Shown: positions 54,716-63,799 of the stretch, in pieces
How positions within the stretch are numbered: the stretch's first letter is position 1
How the letters are laid out: each line of letters opens with the position of its first letter
Source: Mangrovimicrobium sediminis
GTDB taxonomy: Bacteria > Pseudomonadota > Gammaproteobacteria > Pseudomonadales > Halieaceae
NCBI RefSeq assembly: GCF_004745945.1
Contig: NZ_SRLE01000013.1
Span: 114,245 to 178,244 of the forward strand
DNA length: 64,000 bases
Direction of reading: 5' to 3'
Notes under the pieces: generated by a model
Told to the model about the DNA's origin: nothing
What the model saw: only the letters and a program-made list of their open reading frames with translations
Databases searched by the model: none
Made by a program: the position numbers and the translations under genes

Positions 54716-55998
54716 GCGGCCCCTCGCCCCAGTACCTCGCCCAGGTACGTGAGCTCTCCGACCGCGTGGTCGAGGCGCAGCGCCCGATCCGCGTGCTCGA
54801 CTCGATCAAGTGGCACCGCGACCTGCGCGAGGCGTTCTTCGCCAGCGGTTGCCGCGAACTGCCGCGGGTCGACGTGGACTACTACCGCGAACGCAACCCG
54901 CTGGATTTCGATACCGCCGCCAAGCGCGGGGAGTTTCGCGAGATCGAACGCGACATCGCCCGCCTGCTCGGCCAGCTCAACCCGGTGTCCGTGCTGATGC
55001 GGCGTATCTGCCGCGAATACCGCACAGTGGTCGACCTGCTGGAGGCGCGCGGCACGCCGGAGTTCGGCCTGGTCTCCCGCGACCTGTACGGTTCCGCCTC
55101 CGATGTGTTTCACGCCGGCGACCCGACCCTGGCGGACCTCGGCACCGCCATGGAGGACACCCTGGTCAACCTGCTGCGCCACGACAGCATGGCGGAGGAG
55201 GAGAAAACTATCACCGCGGAACAGGCGGTGGAGATGCTCAACGAGCGCCTGCTGGCGGTGTTTCCCGACGCCGGGATCCGCGTGCTGCTCAACGACCAGA
55301 TGACCGCCGACGCCGCCGCCGGCTCGGACTACCTGAAGATTCGCAGCGACGCCCGCTTCAACCAGCTGGACATCGACGTGCTCGAGGTGCACGAGGGCTG
55401 GGTGCACCTGGGCACGACTTTGAACGGCAGCACCCAACCCTACTGCACCTTCCTCGGCAAGGGGCCACCCTCGTCGACCACCACCCAGGAAGGGCTGGCG
55501 GTGCTGACCGAAATCCTCACCCTGCGCTCGAGTCCCGCGCGCCTGTACAAACTGGTCAACCGGGTGCGCGCGGTGACCCTGGCGGAGGAGGGCGCGAATT
55601 TCGTCGAGGTCTTCGACTACCTGTGCACCAACAACCTTTCGCCCCAGGAAAGCTATTCGATTACCACCCGCGTATTCCGCGGCAGCACCGCCGATGGCCG
55701 CCCCTTCACCAAGGACCTGGCCTACATGCGCGGTTTCGTGCAGACCTTCAACTTCCTGCGCCTGGCGATGAGCGAGGGCAAGCTGGACAGCCTGCCGTTG
55801 CTGTTCCTGGGCAAGGTCACGCTGGAAGACCTCAAGCTCTACCGCCTGCTGCTGGACGAGGGTGTGGTCACACCGCCGCGCTTTCTGCCGCCGCACTTCG
55901 CGCAGATGAAAGGCCTGGCGACCTGGATGAGCTTCTCGCGCTTTATCGCCTCGCTCAACTTCGACCAGTTGCAGGCTGACTACAGCGGTCTGCTCTAG
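54712..55998 (+). CDS. DUF1704 metallopeptidase-like protein (QEGLA motif)
   Basis: 428-residue member of the family annotated as flavohemoglobin expression-modulating QEGLA motif protein (DUF1704). The gluzincin-like site HEGWVH (H227, E228, H232; HExxxH) and TTQEGLAVL (E260) supply the usual zinc ligands and catalytic Glu. The same family includes the eukaryotic MATCAP tubulin tyrosine carboxypeptidase, so a C-terminal tail peptidase activity is plausible. GTG 54712 overlaps the GNAT-C39 stop. Its 3' end overlaps the convergent sterol-desaturase gene by 4 bp. Confidence 0.87.
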   Translation: MSGPSPQYLAQVRELSDRVVEAQRPIRVLDSIKWHRDLREAFFASGCRELPRVDVDYYRERNPLDFDTAAKRGEFREIERDIARLLGQLNPVSVLMRRICREYRTVVDLLEARGTPEFGLVSRDLYGSASDVFHAGDPTLADLGTAMEDTLVNLLRHDSMAEEEKTITAEQAVEMLNERLLAVFPDAGIRVLLNDQMTADAAAGSDYLKIRSDARFNQLDIDVLEVHEGWVHLGTTLNGSTQPYCTFLGKGPPSSTTTQEGLAVLTEILTLRSSPARLYKLVNRVRAVTLAEEGANFVEVFDYLCTNNLSPQESYSITTRVFRGSTADGRPFTKDLAYMRGFVQTFNFLRLAMSEGKLDSLPLLFLGKVTLEDLKLYRLLLDEGVVTPPRFLPPHFAQMKGLATWMSFSRFIASLNFDQLQADYSGLL

Positions 55999-56810
55999 GG
56001 GGCGGGGCGCCGCACTGCGGCGATACCGCGCAGTGGCATCAGCAGCTGTCTGTCCAAGCGCATGTCCTTCGCAGCGCGCCAGTACTCCAGGCCGAGTTCC
56101 ATCTGCGCCTGCTCTGCGTAGGGTCGGCTCCGTGCGGTGCCGAACAGGTAGTCGAACCAGGGCAGCATGGTGCCGTAGTTGCTGTTGGTGTAGTGCGGGT
56201 CGGAGCAGTGGTGAATGCGGTGGTAGTCGGGTGTCAGCACAAACCAGCGCAGCACCCGGTCCAGGCCTTCCGGCAGGCGCACATTGGCGTGACTGAATAC
56301 GGTGATGGCCACGGCGAACAAGCGGTACAGCGCCGCCGCCAGCGGTGTCACGCCCAGCAGCACCACCACCGGTACGACCAGCGGCAGCAGTATCAGTGGC
56401 TCCACGGGGTGGTGGCGATAGCTGGTGGAGACATCGAACCCGGTGTCCGCGTGGTGCACGGCGTGCACCGGCCACAGACAGCGAATTTTATGGAATCCCA
56501 CATGGGCGCAGTAGCCGAGGAATTCGGAGACCAGCAGTAGCAGCCCGAAACCCACGAGTGGCTGCTGCGCGACTTCCGGGGGCAGTAGTGCGAGGTCCTG
56601 GAGCTCCGGCATTCCCGCCAGCCAGACGACCAGCCAGGTGCCGGCTACCGCATTGGCGTACCAGGCCAGGGCGGCGAGGCCGAAGTTGTTGGCCCAGCGC
56701 GCGCCCAGCTCTCCTCCGGCATCACGTCGCGGCGCCAGCGACTCCAGCAGCATGAACAGGGCGAAGGTGATCGCGGTGAAAATATAGATGGTCTGCGAAT
56801 TGATCGTCAT
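55995..56810 (-). CDS. Sterol desaturase/fatty acid hydroxylase superfamily protein
   Basis: Di-iron membrane hydroxylase or desaturase, 271 residues with about four to five membrane spans. The His boxes are HVGFHKI, WPVHAVHHADTGFDVSTSYRHHP and YHRIHHCSD near the end of the membrane part. This pattern is that of the ERG3/carotene-hydroxylase-like group and differs from the FA2H-like gene at 46.8 kb. It stands alone on the minus strand. The substrate is unknown; a lipid hydroxylation is likely. Confidence 0.85.
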   Translation of the reverse strand: MTINSQTIYIFTAITFALFMLLESLAPRRDAGGELGARWANNFGLAALAWYANAVAGTWLVVWLAGMPELQDLALLPPEVAQQPLVGFGLLLLVSEFLGYCAHVGFHKIRCLWPVHAVHHADTGFDVSTSYRHHPVEPLILLPLVVPVVVLLGVTPLAAALYRLFAVAITVFSHANVRLPEGLDRVLRWFVLTPDYHRIHHCSDPHYTNSNYGTMLPWFDYLFGTARSRPYAEQAQMELGLEYWRAAKDMRLDRQLLMPLRGIAAVRRPAP

Positions 56811-56936
56811 CGCGGATTCCCGGCATCGGCAGGCGGGAGTTTACCAGCATTGGCGCGGGGAGCGGATTGGGATACATTGCCCGCAACGCAGCTACAATAT
56901 AAACCAACCTGCGCTTGAATCTGTCCGGGGGGAATT

Positions 56937-57479
56937 ATGCGTCGTACTGATCTTTCCAAACTGGGAATTCTGCTGGTCGCAGGCCTGTGCCTGCCGGGCC
57001 TGGCACACGCGAGTTTCGTGCCGGTGGTGGTCGAACTTGCCGCGGTATCGCCCGCGGTCCAGGCCGTGCCAGTGCTGAGTCCTGGCCTGCTGGCCGCCCT
57101 CGCGCTGGTGCTGGTCGTGATCGGCCTGCGTGTGGTGCGCTCGCGGGGTGCCCAACGCAGCTTTCTCGGCCTGCTTGCCGGTGCCGGCCTGCTGCTCGCG
57201 GTGGCAGGCGTCGAGCATACCCGCGCCGTGATGGTGATCCCGGTGGTGCCCCCCACTGATCCGGCCTGCAACAACGGCAGCATTGCCCTGGATACCGGTG
57301 GCAACGGTTTCAGCGGTGTCATGATCCAGAACGCCTGTGAAACCACCACCCTTGAGGTGCAGGGCTACCTCAACCTGCCCTGTGCGCCCGTCGACCAGAT
57401 CGTCACCGATGCCGATATCGGTGACCGTATCGCGCCGGGGGCCAGCGCTACCACGAACTACTGCCTGCCGCCGTCCTGA
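56937..57479 (+). CDS. Midcut-by-XrtH-like exported protein (copy 1)
   Basis: 180-residue protein with a signal peptide (about 1-25, ending AHAS). A short exported segment is followed by the IPTL-CTERM-like tract VPVLSPGLLAALALVLVVIGL and a basic cluster RVVRSRGAQR. A second hydrophobic helix and an 80-residue C-terminal domain with four Cys (PACNN, NACETT, LPCAP, NYC) come next. An exosortase-type signal in the middle of the protein is the pattern of midcut-by-XrtH proteins. No exosortase gene is in the window, so processing is inferred. ATG 56937 has GGGGG upstream. Confidence 0.7.
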   Translation: MRRTDLSKLGILLVAGLCLPGLAHASFVPVVVELAAVSPAVQAVPVLSPGLLAALALVLVVIGLRVVRSRGAQRSFLGLLAGAGLLLAVAGVEHTRAVMVIPVVPPTDPACNNGSIALDTGGNGFSGVMIQNACETTTLEVQGYLNLPCAPVDQIVTDADIGDRIAPGASATTNYCLPPS

Positions 57480-57639
57480 CCCGGGTGATCGCCTGGCCAC
57501 GCTGGCGGTAATCCCGTGTAAGCAACCGGGTTAGCGTCGGGCATCGCGAGCGGTTATAGTACCTGTGGGTATTCAAGCCCGTGCTGTACGTGATAACAAC
57601 ACCGAAAAACGCATGTTTCACAGGAGAGAAGGACTTACC

Positions 57640-58182
57640 ATGACCAGACGTTTCAGGAGTTTGCTTTCCGTAGTTCTCGTGGCGCTCAGTGGCCTGCCAT
57701 CGCTGGCGATGGCCGGCGGCCCCGGCGTAATTATCGACCTCGGACCCACAGGTGCCGCGGATGTCCCCGTGTTCAGTGGGCCCCTGCTGATCGCCCTTGC
57801 AGTGTTGATGGTGATCATCGCGCTGCGCTTCCTGCGCCTGCGCGACGCGCAGAAGATGCTCAGTATCGCCGTTCTGGGTGCCGGCCTGCTGATCGGAGCC
57901 TTTGGCGTCGAGCGCACCGTGGCGATCGATGTCATTCCGCCGGAGGTTCCCCCGGGTGACCCGGCCTGCAGTGGCGGTACGATCTCCCTGAACACCAACT
58001 CTTCCGGCTATTCGGGCTTGCCGATCACCAACAACTGCGCGTCGACGGACCTCAAGGTGCTGGGCTACCAGAACCTGCCCTGTCCGCCGCCAGTGCAGAT
58101 CAAGACCGATGCGGACATTGGTGACATCATCCCTGCCGGTGGCACTGCGACGATGAATTACTGCCCATCTGAGATGCTGTAG
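57640..58182 (+). CDS. Midcut-by-XrtH-like exported protein (copy 2)
   Basis: Tandem paralog of the previous gene, also exactly 180 residues. The order is the same: signal peptide (to LAMAGG), VPVFSGPLLIALAVLMVIIAL, basic RFLRLRDAQK, a second helix, and a C-terminal domain with the four Cys conserved (PACSG, NNCAST, LPCPP, NYC) and D-A-D-I-G-D shared. ATG 57640 is set by AAGGA 6-7 nt upstream; the open frame from 57565 is not needed. A strong terminator follows at 58209. Confidence 0.7.
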   Translation: MTRRFRSLLSVVLVALSGLPSLAMAGGPGVIIDLGPTGAADVPVFSGPLLIALAVLMVIIALRFLRLRDAQKMLSIAVLGAGLLIGAFGVERTVAIDVIPPEVPPGDPACSGGTISLNTNSSGYSGLPITNNCASTDLKVLGYQNLPCPPPVQIKTDADIGDIIPAGGTATMNYCPSEML

Positions 58183-58208
58183 CGCGGTGGTTCGTTGAAG
58201 AAAAAGAA

Positions 58209-58230
58209 GGGGAGCCGCGGCTCCCCTTTT
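58209..58230 (+). terminator. Rho-independent terminator of the midcut-like gene pair
   Basis: The perfect 18-nt palindrome GGGGAGCCGCGGCTCCCC (58209-58226) is followed by TTTT and a T-rich tail on the plus strand, 27 bp after the stop of the second gene. Confidence 0.85.
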
Positions 58231-58290
58231 CTTTGCCTGTCATTACCGATCCAGGCTCGCCGCGATACAGTGCCTGGAGATCGACGGTAC

Positions 58291-58312
58291 AAAAAAGGGG
58301 CCTTCCGGCCCC
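58291..58312 (-). terminator. Rho-independent terminator of ilvC
   Basis: On the minus strand GGGGCC-GGAA-GGCCCC is followed by six T (plus-strand A6 at 58291-58296). It lies 26 bp beyond the ilvC stop codon. Confidence 0.85.
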
Positions 58313-58337
58313 TTCGCGATGTGTCCTGGCATCGGGT

Positions 58338-59810
58338 TTACACGATACGCTTCATCGCTGTCATGTAGCCGCGCAGGGTGGCGCCGATCACTTCGACCGG
58401 GTGGGAACGGATGGCGCGGTTGACCGCGATCAGTTCCTGGTTGTCGACGCCGTTGTCGCCGGCCATGCCCTTGCCGATCACGTCGGTGTCGATCTTGCTC
58501 ATGAAGTCCGCCAGCAGCGGGCGGCAGGCGTGATCGAACAGGTAGCAGCCGTACTCCGCGGTATCGGAGATCACCACGTTCATCTCGTAGAGCTTCTTGC
58601 GCGCGATAGTGTTGGCGATAAGCGGCGTCTCGTGCAGGGACTCGTAGTACGCGGACTCTGCCTTGATGCCCGCCTGCACCATCACCTCGTAGGCCAGTTC
58701 AACGCCAGCCTTGCACATGGCGATGAGCAGGATGCCGTGGTCGTAGTACTCCTGTTCGGGAATGTCCTGGTCAGTGTTGTCCTGCTTCTCGAACGCGGTG
58801 TCCTGGGTGGCGGCGCGCCAGCCCAGCAGGTTGGCGTCGTCGTTCGCCCAGTCTTCCATCATGGTCTTTGAGAAGTGCCCGGACATGATGTCGTCCTGGT
58901 GCTTCTCGTACAGCGGACGCATGATGTCCTTGAGTTCCTCGGAGAGGTGGAAGGCGCGGATTTTGGCGGGGTTGGACAGGCGGTCCATCATGTTGGTGAT
59001 ACCGCCGTGCTTGAGGCCCTCGGTGACGGTTTCCCAGCCGTACTGGATAAGCTTGGAGGCATAGCCCGGGTCGATGCCTTTCTCCACCATCTTGTCGAAG
59101 CACAGGATGGCGCCGGTCTGCAGCATGCCGCAGAGGATGGTCTGCTCGCCCATCAGGTCGGATTTCACTTCGGCGATGGGGGAGGATTCCAGCACGCCCG
59201 CGCGATCGGCGCCGGTGCCGGCGGCCAGCGCCTTGGCGATATCCAGGCCTTCACCTTTGGGGTCGTTCTCGCGGTGCACGGCGATCAGGGTGGGCACGCC
59301 GAAGCCGCGCTTGTATTCCTCGCGCACCTCGGTGCCGGGGCATTTCGGGCACATCATGACGACGGTCAGGTCCTTGCGGATCTGCATGCCTTCCTCGACC
59401 AGGTTGAAGCCGTGGGCGTAGTCCAGGCAGGCGCCTTCCTTCATCAGCGGCATCACCGCGGTGACTACGCTGGTGTGCTGCTTGTCCGGGGTCAGGTTCA
59501 TGACCACGTCCGCCTGCGGGATCAGCTCCTCGTAGGTGCCGACGGTGAAGCCGTTCTCGGTGGCGTTCTTCCAGGACTGGCGCTTGGACTCGATGGCCTC
59601 GGCGCGCAGGGCGTAGGACACGTCCAGGCCGGAATCGCGCAGGTTCAGGCCCTGGTTCAGGCCCTGGGCGCCGCAGCCGACGATGACGATCTTCTTGCCT
59701 TTCAGGTAGTCGCAGCCGTCCTTGAACTCGCTGCGCTCCATGAAGCGGCACTTGCCCAGCTCTTCCAGCTGCAGGCGCAGGGGCAGGGTGTTGAAGTAAT
59801 TCTGTCCCAT
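58338..59810 (-). CDS. ilvC: Ketol-acid reductoisomerase, class II (long form)
   Basis: Converts 2-acetolactate and acetohydroxybutyrate to dihydroxy acids with NADPH and Mg. The 490-residue length is that of the E. coli-type long form with a duplicated C-terminal domain. The Rossmann motif is [18 protein letters not shown] near residues 44-61, with Lys and Asp/Glu ligands in [17 protein letters not shown] and [20 protein letters not shown] 59810 follows a GGAGCC. Divergent ilvY and two dyads between them suggest control by IlvY and acetolactate. It is far from ilvIH (16-18 kb). Confidence 0.97.
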   Translation of the reverse strand: MGQNYFNTLPLRLQLEELGKCRFMERSEFKDGCDYLKGKKIVIVGCGAQGLNQGLNLRDSGLDVSYALRAEAIESKRQSWKNATENGFTVGTYEELIPQADVVMNLTPDKQHTSVVTAVMPLMKEGACLDYAHGFNLVEEGMQIRKDLTVVMMCPKCPGTEVREEYKRGFGVPTLIAVHRENDPKGEGLDIAKALAAGTGADRAGVLESSPIAEVKSDLMGEQTILCGMLQTGAILCFDKMVEKGIDPGYASKLIQYGWETVTEGLKHGGITNMMDRLSNPAKIRAFHLSEELKDIMRPLYEKHQDDIMSGHFSKTMMEDWANDDANLLGWRAATQDTAFEKQDNTDQDIPEQEYYDHGILLIAMCKAGVELAYEVMVQAGIKAESAYYESLHETPLIANTIARKKLYEMNVVISDTAEYGCYLFDHACRPLLADFMSKIDTDVIGKGMAGDNGVDNQELIAVNRAIRSHPVEVIGATLRGYMTAMKRIV

Positions 59811-59872
59811 GGTGAGGCTCCTCGTTCACGGGTTGGATGGGTGACAGCGCGCACCATACGGGATTTGTTATC

Positions 59873-59888
59873 TTGCGTAAAACGCTAA
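59873..59888. promoter_or_regulatory. Putative IlvY operator 1
   Basis: TTGCGTAAAACGCTAA contains the dyad GCGT-AAA-ACGC with T and A at the outer positions, as expected of LysR-type sites. It lies 62 bp upstream of the ilvC start, between ilvC and ilvY. Confidence 0.5.
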
Positions 59889-59903
59889 ATAGTGGAAACT
59901 GTG

Positions 59904-59918
59904 TTGCGCTATTTGCAA
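59904..59918. promoter_or_regulatory. Putative IlvY operator 2 (T-N11-A box)
   Basis: TTGC-GCTATTT-GCAA is a perfect 4-bp dyad with a 7-nt spacer that satisfies the LysR T-N11-A rule. It is 14 bp before the ilvY ATG, so IlvY could also repress itself. E. coli has two tandem operators in the same divergent region. Confidence 0.6.
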
Positions 59919-59931
59919 TAAGGAAGGGCGC

Positions 59932-60840
59932 ATGGATACCCGGTCACTGGGGGTCTTTCTCTCCGTCGCGGAGACGCTGAATTTTAGCCGCAGCGGCGCG
60001 GCCCTGCACATGAGCGTGTCCGCGGTGAGTCGCACGGTGGCGCGGCTGGAGGCGGAGGTGGGCCAGCCCCTGTTCGAGCGCGACCGCCGCAACGTGCTGC
60101 TCACCCGTGCCGGCCGCGAGTTTCGCGAATTCGCCCGGCGCACCCTGGGCGAGTGGCAGCACCTGCAGCGGCAACTGGGCAGCGAGGGAGAACTGGCCGG
60201 CGAAGTGAGCCTGTACTGCTCGGTCACCGCGACTCGCACCTTGCTGGCGCCCATTCTCGCGAGTTTCCGCAGCGACTACCCGGCGGTGGATATCATGATG
60301 CACACCGGCGACCAGGCCGACGGCATCAGCCGTATCCTTGGCGGCCAGGATGACCTTGCGGTGAGCATCCGGCCACTTGAGTTGTCCCGGCGCATGGATT
60401 TCCTGCCGTTGTTGCATTCGCCCCTGCAGTTCTGCATGCCGGCGGCGCCCTGCCAGGTGCGCGAGCGGGTGCTCGAGGATCTCGCCCGCGGCGGCATCCA
60501 GTGGTCCGGCGTGCCGCTGATCGTGCCGGAGCGGGGGACCACCCAGGAAATGCTCGAGGACTGGCTGCGTGAGCGCGGCATCCGCCCGCGGATTTATGCA
60601 CAGGTCGCCGGCCACGAGGCGATCGTCGCCATGGTGAGTCTCGGCCTGGGTGTGGGCATCGCGCCGCAACTGGTGATCGAGGCGAGCGGTGTGGGGGAGG
60701 GGGTTGAGGTGCTGTCGTTGGAGGAGGCGCCGCTGCCGGTGTTGTCCATCGGCCTGGCGGCCCTGCGCCAGCGCCTGGCCAGCCCGCTGGTGCGCGCCCT
60801 GTGGGATGTCGCCGGGCGTACTTATCCCGCCGCCCTTTGA
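59932..60840 (+). CDS. ilvY: LysR-type activator IlvY
   Basis: LysR-family regulator of 302 residues, divergent from ilvC. The winged HTH at residues 1-60 reads MDTRSLGVFLSVAETLNFSR, with SVSAVSRTVARLEAEVG as the recognition helix region. The C-terminal inducer domain (about 90-295) includes MMHTGDQADGISRI and LGLGVGIAPQLVIE. By homology it senses acetolactate or acetohydroxybutyrate and activates ilvC. ATG 59932 has AAGGAAGG upstream. Confidence 0.92.
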   Translation: MDTRSLGVFLSVAETLNFSRSGAALHMSVSAVSRTVARLEAEVGQPLFERDRRNVLLTRAGREFREFARRTLGEWQHLQRQLGSEGELAGEVSLYCSVTATRTLLAPILASFRSDYPAVDIMMHTGDQADGISRILGGQDDLAVSIRPLELSRRMDFLPLLHSPLQFCMPAAPCQVRERVLEDLARGGIQWSGVPLIVPERGTTQEMLEDWLRERGIRPRIYAQVAGHEAIVAMVSLGLGVGIAPQLVIEASGVGEGVEVLSLEEAPLPVLSIGLAALRQRLASPLVRALWDVAGRTYPAAL

Positions 60841-60876
60841 TACAATGCGTCGCTCAGGACACTGCGGAACGAGACC

Positions 60877-61761
60877 ATGAATTCGCCCGACGATAAAACG
60901 GAAGTCACCGGCGATGCCGCGCCGGAACCGGCGAGCGCGGCTCACACTGGCGTTACCGTACCTATCGACCTGTTGGTCGACGAGCACGAGGAAGAGGTAT
61001 CCGAAAACGGGCGCTCGGTGCGCAGGCAGGGCATCTACCTGCTGCCCAACCTGTTCACTACCGGTGCGCTTTTCGCCGGCTTCTACGCGGTGATCGCCGC
61101 CATGCGCGGCGATTTCGCCAGCGCGCCGATCGCTATCCTGGCCGCCCTGGTGCTCGATGGCCTGGATGGCCGTATCGCGCGTATGACCAATACCCAGAGC
61201 AAGTTCGGGGCAGAGTACGACAGCCTGGCGGACATGGTTTCGTTCGGTGTTGCGCCGGCCCTGGTCATGTTCAGTTTTGCCCTCGGCGACCTTGGCAAGT
61301 TCGGTTGGAGCGCATCTTTTATCTACGTCGCCTGTGCAGCCCTGCGCCTGGCCCGCTTCAATACCCAGATCGGGAAGGCGGACAAAAACTACTTTACCGG
61401 GTTGGCGAGTCCATCGGCCGCTACTATCGTGGTCAGCGCGGTGTGGGTGTGCAGCGACCTGGGCTGGACCGGCGCCGAGCTACCCGGGCATGTGGCGTTC
61501 ATGCTGGCTCTGCTCACGGCGGTATCGGGATTCCTGATGATCGCCAATTTCCCGTACTACAGCTTCAAGTCGATCGACTTCCACGGGCGTGTGCCGTTTT
61601 TTGCCATGATACTGGTCGTGCTCGGGTTCGGACTGGTGACGCTGGATCCGCCGCTGATCCTGTTCATCGCCTTCCTTGGCTACGCCGCCTCCGGGCCGGT
61701 GATCCTGCTGTGGAAGCGTTCGCGTAACCACTCAGGCAATCGTTCAGCAAACGAGGGCTGA
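60877..61761 (+). CDS. pssA: CDP-diacylglycerol--serine O-phosphatidyltransferase
   Basis: Makes phosphatidylserine from CDP-diacylglycerol and serine in the inner membrane, the precursor of phosphatidylethanolamine. The CDP-alcohol phosphotransferase motif is complete at about residues 94-121: [12 protein letters not shown], then GAEYDSLAD, giving D-x2-DG-x2-AR-x8-G-x3-D-x3-D. Seven to eight membrane spans follow a polar N-terminal extension of about 50 residues. The 294 residues match the integral-membrane (Bacillus/pseudomonad) type. A -10-like TACAAT occurs at 60841-60846. Confidence 0.94.
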   Translation: MNSPDDKTEVTGDAAPEPASAAHTGVTVPIDLLVDEHEEEVSENGRSVRRQGIYLLPNLFTTGALFAGFYAVIAAMRGDFASAPIAILAALVLDGLDGRIARMTNTQSKFGAEYDSLADMVSFGVAPALVMFSFALGDLGKFGWSASFIYVACAALRLARFNTQIGKADKNYFTGLASPSAATIVVSAVWVCSDLGWTGAELPGHVAFMLALLTAVSGFLMIANFPYYSFKSIDFHGRVPFFAMILVVLGFGLVTLDPPLILFIAFLGYAASGPVILLWKRSRNHSGNRSANEG

Positions 61762-61831
61762 GGCGTACCGGGGAACCATTGCCGGGAGTGCGACTCTCAA
61801 GCCTGTTCGCATACAGCAAGGAGTGAGTTTC

Positions 61832-62818
61832 ATGCCCGGCCGATTCAAAGTCCCCGGTATTCCATCGTCGGAAATTACGCCGGAATCTGTCTACCTGCGC
61901 CGTCGCCAGTTCATCCAGGCCGCGGGAGCGATTGCTGCACCCGGTGTGCTCGGCCTTAGCGCGGGAGCATCGGCTGCATACGTTCCCGGTGAAACTGCGC
62001 TCGAATACGCGCCAGCGGCGAAGGGCCCGCTGGGCTATTACACCGACGAGGCGCTGACACCGCGGCGTGACGCGGCCAGCTACAACAACTTCTACGAGTT
62101 CGGTACCGGCAAGACTGACCCGGCGGCCTACGCCCACGAAATGACCGTCGACCCCTGGTCCATCGAGGTGGATGGCGAGGTTGCCAAGCCCGGCAAGCTT
62201 CACCTGGAGGATATTCTTTCCCGTTACCCGCTGGAGGAGCGCATCTATCGACTGCGCTGTGTCGAGGCCTGGTCCATGGTGATCCCCTGGGTGGGCTTTC
62301 CGCTGTCTGCCCTGCTCGCCGAATTCCAGCCCACCAGCAAGGCGCGCTACGTGGCATTCCGCACCCTTTATCGCAAAGGTGAAATGCGTGGCACGCGTTC
62401 CTTTACCAGTTCCCTGGACTGGCCCTACCGGGAGGGGCTGCGCCTGGACGAGGCCATGCACCCGCTGACCCTGCTCGCGGTGGGCAACTATGGCAAGACA
62501 CTGCCCAACCAGCACGGTGCGCCGTTGCGGCTGGTGGTACCGTGGAAATACGGCTACAAGAGCATCAAGTCGATCGTGCGCATCACGCTCACCGAGAAGC
62601 AACCGGCCACGTCTTGGAACATGTCGCAGCCGCGCGAGTATGGCTTCTATTCCAATGTGAACCCCAATGTTGACCACCCGCGCTGGAGCCAGAAGCACGA
62701 GCGCCGCCTGCCGGGCTCCCTGTTCAAGCCCAACCGTATCGAGACCCTGATGTTTAACGGTTACGAAGAGCAGGTGGCCAGCCTCTACGCTGGCATGGAT
62801 CTCAAGAAGCACTACTGA
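61832..62818 (+). CDS. msrP: Periplasmic methionine sulfoxide reductase catalytic subunit MsrP
   Basis: Molybdopterin enzyme that repairs oxidised methionine in envelope proteins with electrons from MsrQ. The 328-residue product from ATG 61832 (AGGAG 8 nt upstream) has a Tat signal with the twin-arginine motif [12 protein letters not shown] at about 21-32. The Mo-ligating Cys is in [15 protein letters not shown], and the SUOX-fold ends with [22 protein letters not shown] 61823 is an alternative start. msrQ follows after 2 bp. Confidence 0.95.
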   Translation: MPGRFKVPGIPSSEITPESVYLRRRQFIQAAGAIAAPGVLGLSAGASAAYVPGETALEYAPAAKGPLGYYTDEALTPRRDAASYNNFYEFGTGKTDPAAYAHEMTVDPWSIEVDGEVAKPGKLHLEDILSRYPLEERIYRLRCVEAWSMVIPWVGFPLSALLAEFQPTSKARYVAFRTLYRKGEMRGTRSFTSSLDWPYREGLRLDEAMHPLTLLAVGNYGKTLPNQHGAPLRLVVPWKYGYKSIKSIVRITLTEKQPATSWNMSQPREYGFYSNVNPNVDHPRWSQKHERRLPGSLFKPNRIETLMFNGYEEQVASLYAGMDLKKHY

Positions 62819-62820
62819 CC

Positions 62821-63399
62821 ATGAACAAGTTGCTGAAGCCGGCGGTATTTGCCGCCAGCCTGATGCCTTTTGCGTGGCTTCTGTACGGCGCCTTCGCGGG
62901 TGGCCTTGGACCGGATCCGGCCAAGACGGTGATTCTGCAGACCGGGGAGTGGGCGCTGCGCTTCCTGTTACTGACCCTGGCTGTGAGCCCATTGCGGCGT
63001 ATCAGCGGCTGGTACTGGCCGATGCGCCTGCGGCGTATGCTCGGGCTGTTCGCTTTCTTCTACGCCTGCGTGCACCTCGCGAGTTTCTGCCAGTTCTACA
63101 CGGGCTGGGATGCCGGCCGCTTGTTGGAAGAACTGGCCGAGCGTCCGTATATCACCGTCGGCGCACTGGCCTGGGTTTTGCTGCTGCCGCTGGCGATCAC
63201 CTCGACCCATGCCATGCAGCGACGCCTCGGGCGCAACTGGCGACGCCTGCACCGCCTGGTCTACCCGGCCCTGCTGCTGGCCTGTGTGCACCTGGCCTGG
63301 CAGGTGCGCTCGGACTACGGGGAGGCGCTCGTCTACGGCGTCTTCGCGGCTCTCCTGCTGGGGTACCGCTGGTTCGCGGGGCGCCGCAGCCGCCAGTGA
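62821..63399 (+). CDS. msrQ: Heme-binding membrane subunit MsrQ
   Basis: Inner membrane b-type cytochrome that passes electrons from the respiratory chain or flavin reductase to MsrP. 192 residues with five to six spans. The heme-ligating His are in the ferric reductase-like segments RMLGLFAFFYACVHLASF, ITSTHAMQR and WRRLHRLVYPALLLACVHLAW. ATG 62821 begins 2 bp after the msrP stop. Last gene before the rRNA operon. Confidence 0.94.
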   Translation: MNKLLKPAVFAASLMPFAWLLYGAFAGGLGPDPAKTVILQTGEWALRFLLLTLAVSPLRRISGWYWPMRLRRMLGLFAFFYACVHLASFCQFYTGWDAGRLLEELAERPYITVGALAWVLLLPLAITSTHAMQRRLGRNWRRLHRLVYPALLLACVHLAWQVRSDYGEALVYGVFAALLLGYRWFAGRRSRQ

Positions 63400-63509
63400 A
63401 TTGGCGCCGGGTGTTGCTTCGAATAGGGTGTCCGGCCCTCCCGCGAGTCCCCCTTGAAGGCCCGTTTTCGGGGGTTAGGAAAATAGCAGAAAATATTTTT
63501 CAAAAGCCC

Positions 63510-63537
63510 TTGCAGGGGCATTGGCGATCCGTATAAT
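63510..63537 (+). promoter_or_regulatory. rrn P1 promoter
   Basis: TTGCAG (63510-63515), a 16-nt spacer and a perfect TATAAT (63532-63537), followed by the GC-rich GCGCATCC. The 16-nt spacer and GC-rich discriminator are typical of growth-rate and ppGpp-controlled rRNA promoters. Confidence 0.85.
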
Positions 63538-63595
63538 GCGCATCCTCGGTTGGGGGCAACCCCGGCCAGCCAACCCCAAACCTTCGCGTTTCGGG

Positions 63596-63609
63596 TGCTA
63601 CTTAACAAT
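63596..63609 (+). promoter_or_regulatory. rrn boxA antitermination site
   Basis: TGCTACTTAACAAT differs from the boxA consensus TGCTCTTTAACAAT at two positions. It lies in the leader about 60 nt after the promoter, as expected for NusB-NusE loading. Confidence 0.8.
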
Positions 63610-63799
63610 CAGACGAAGACAGATGTGTGGGCACTTGTTGGGATAGTTGACACGACTATTCAGACACAACAAGTGACTCATTGATTCTTTGAACTTTGAT
63701 TTCGAATTGTGTCTGAGCCGAGATTTGGTTGTTGCCGTGGGGTAACCACGTAAATGACCCCTCTTGTCCTCCTTCGGGAGAGTGCAGAGGTAAAAGATT

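Larger units (their letters stand above)
63400..63799 (+). promoter_or_regulatory. Ribosomal RNA operon promoter and leader region
   Basis: Contains an A/T-rich UP-like element (about 63478-63505), the P1 promoter (63510-63537) with a GC-rich discriminator, and boxA (63596-63609). Inverted repeats follow that probably belong to the pre-16S processing stem: CAGACACAA at 63661-63669 with TTGTGTCTG at 63707-63715, and the overlapping alternative CACTTGTTG/CAACAAGTG at 63632-63640 and 63667-63675. No protein-coding gene is visible. Confidence 0.75.
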
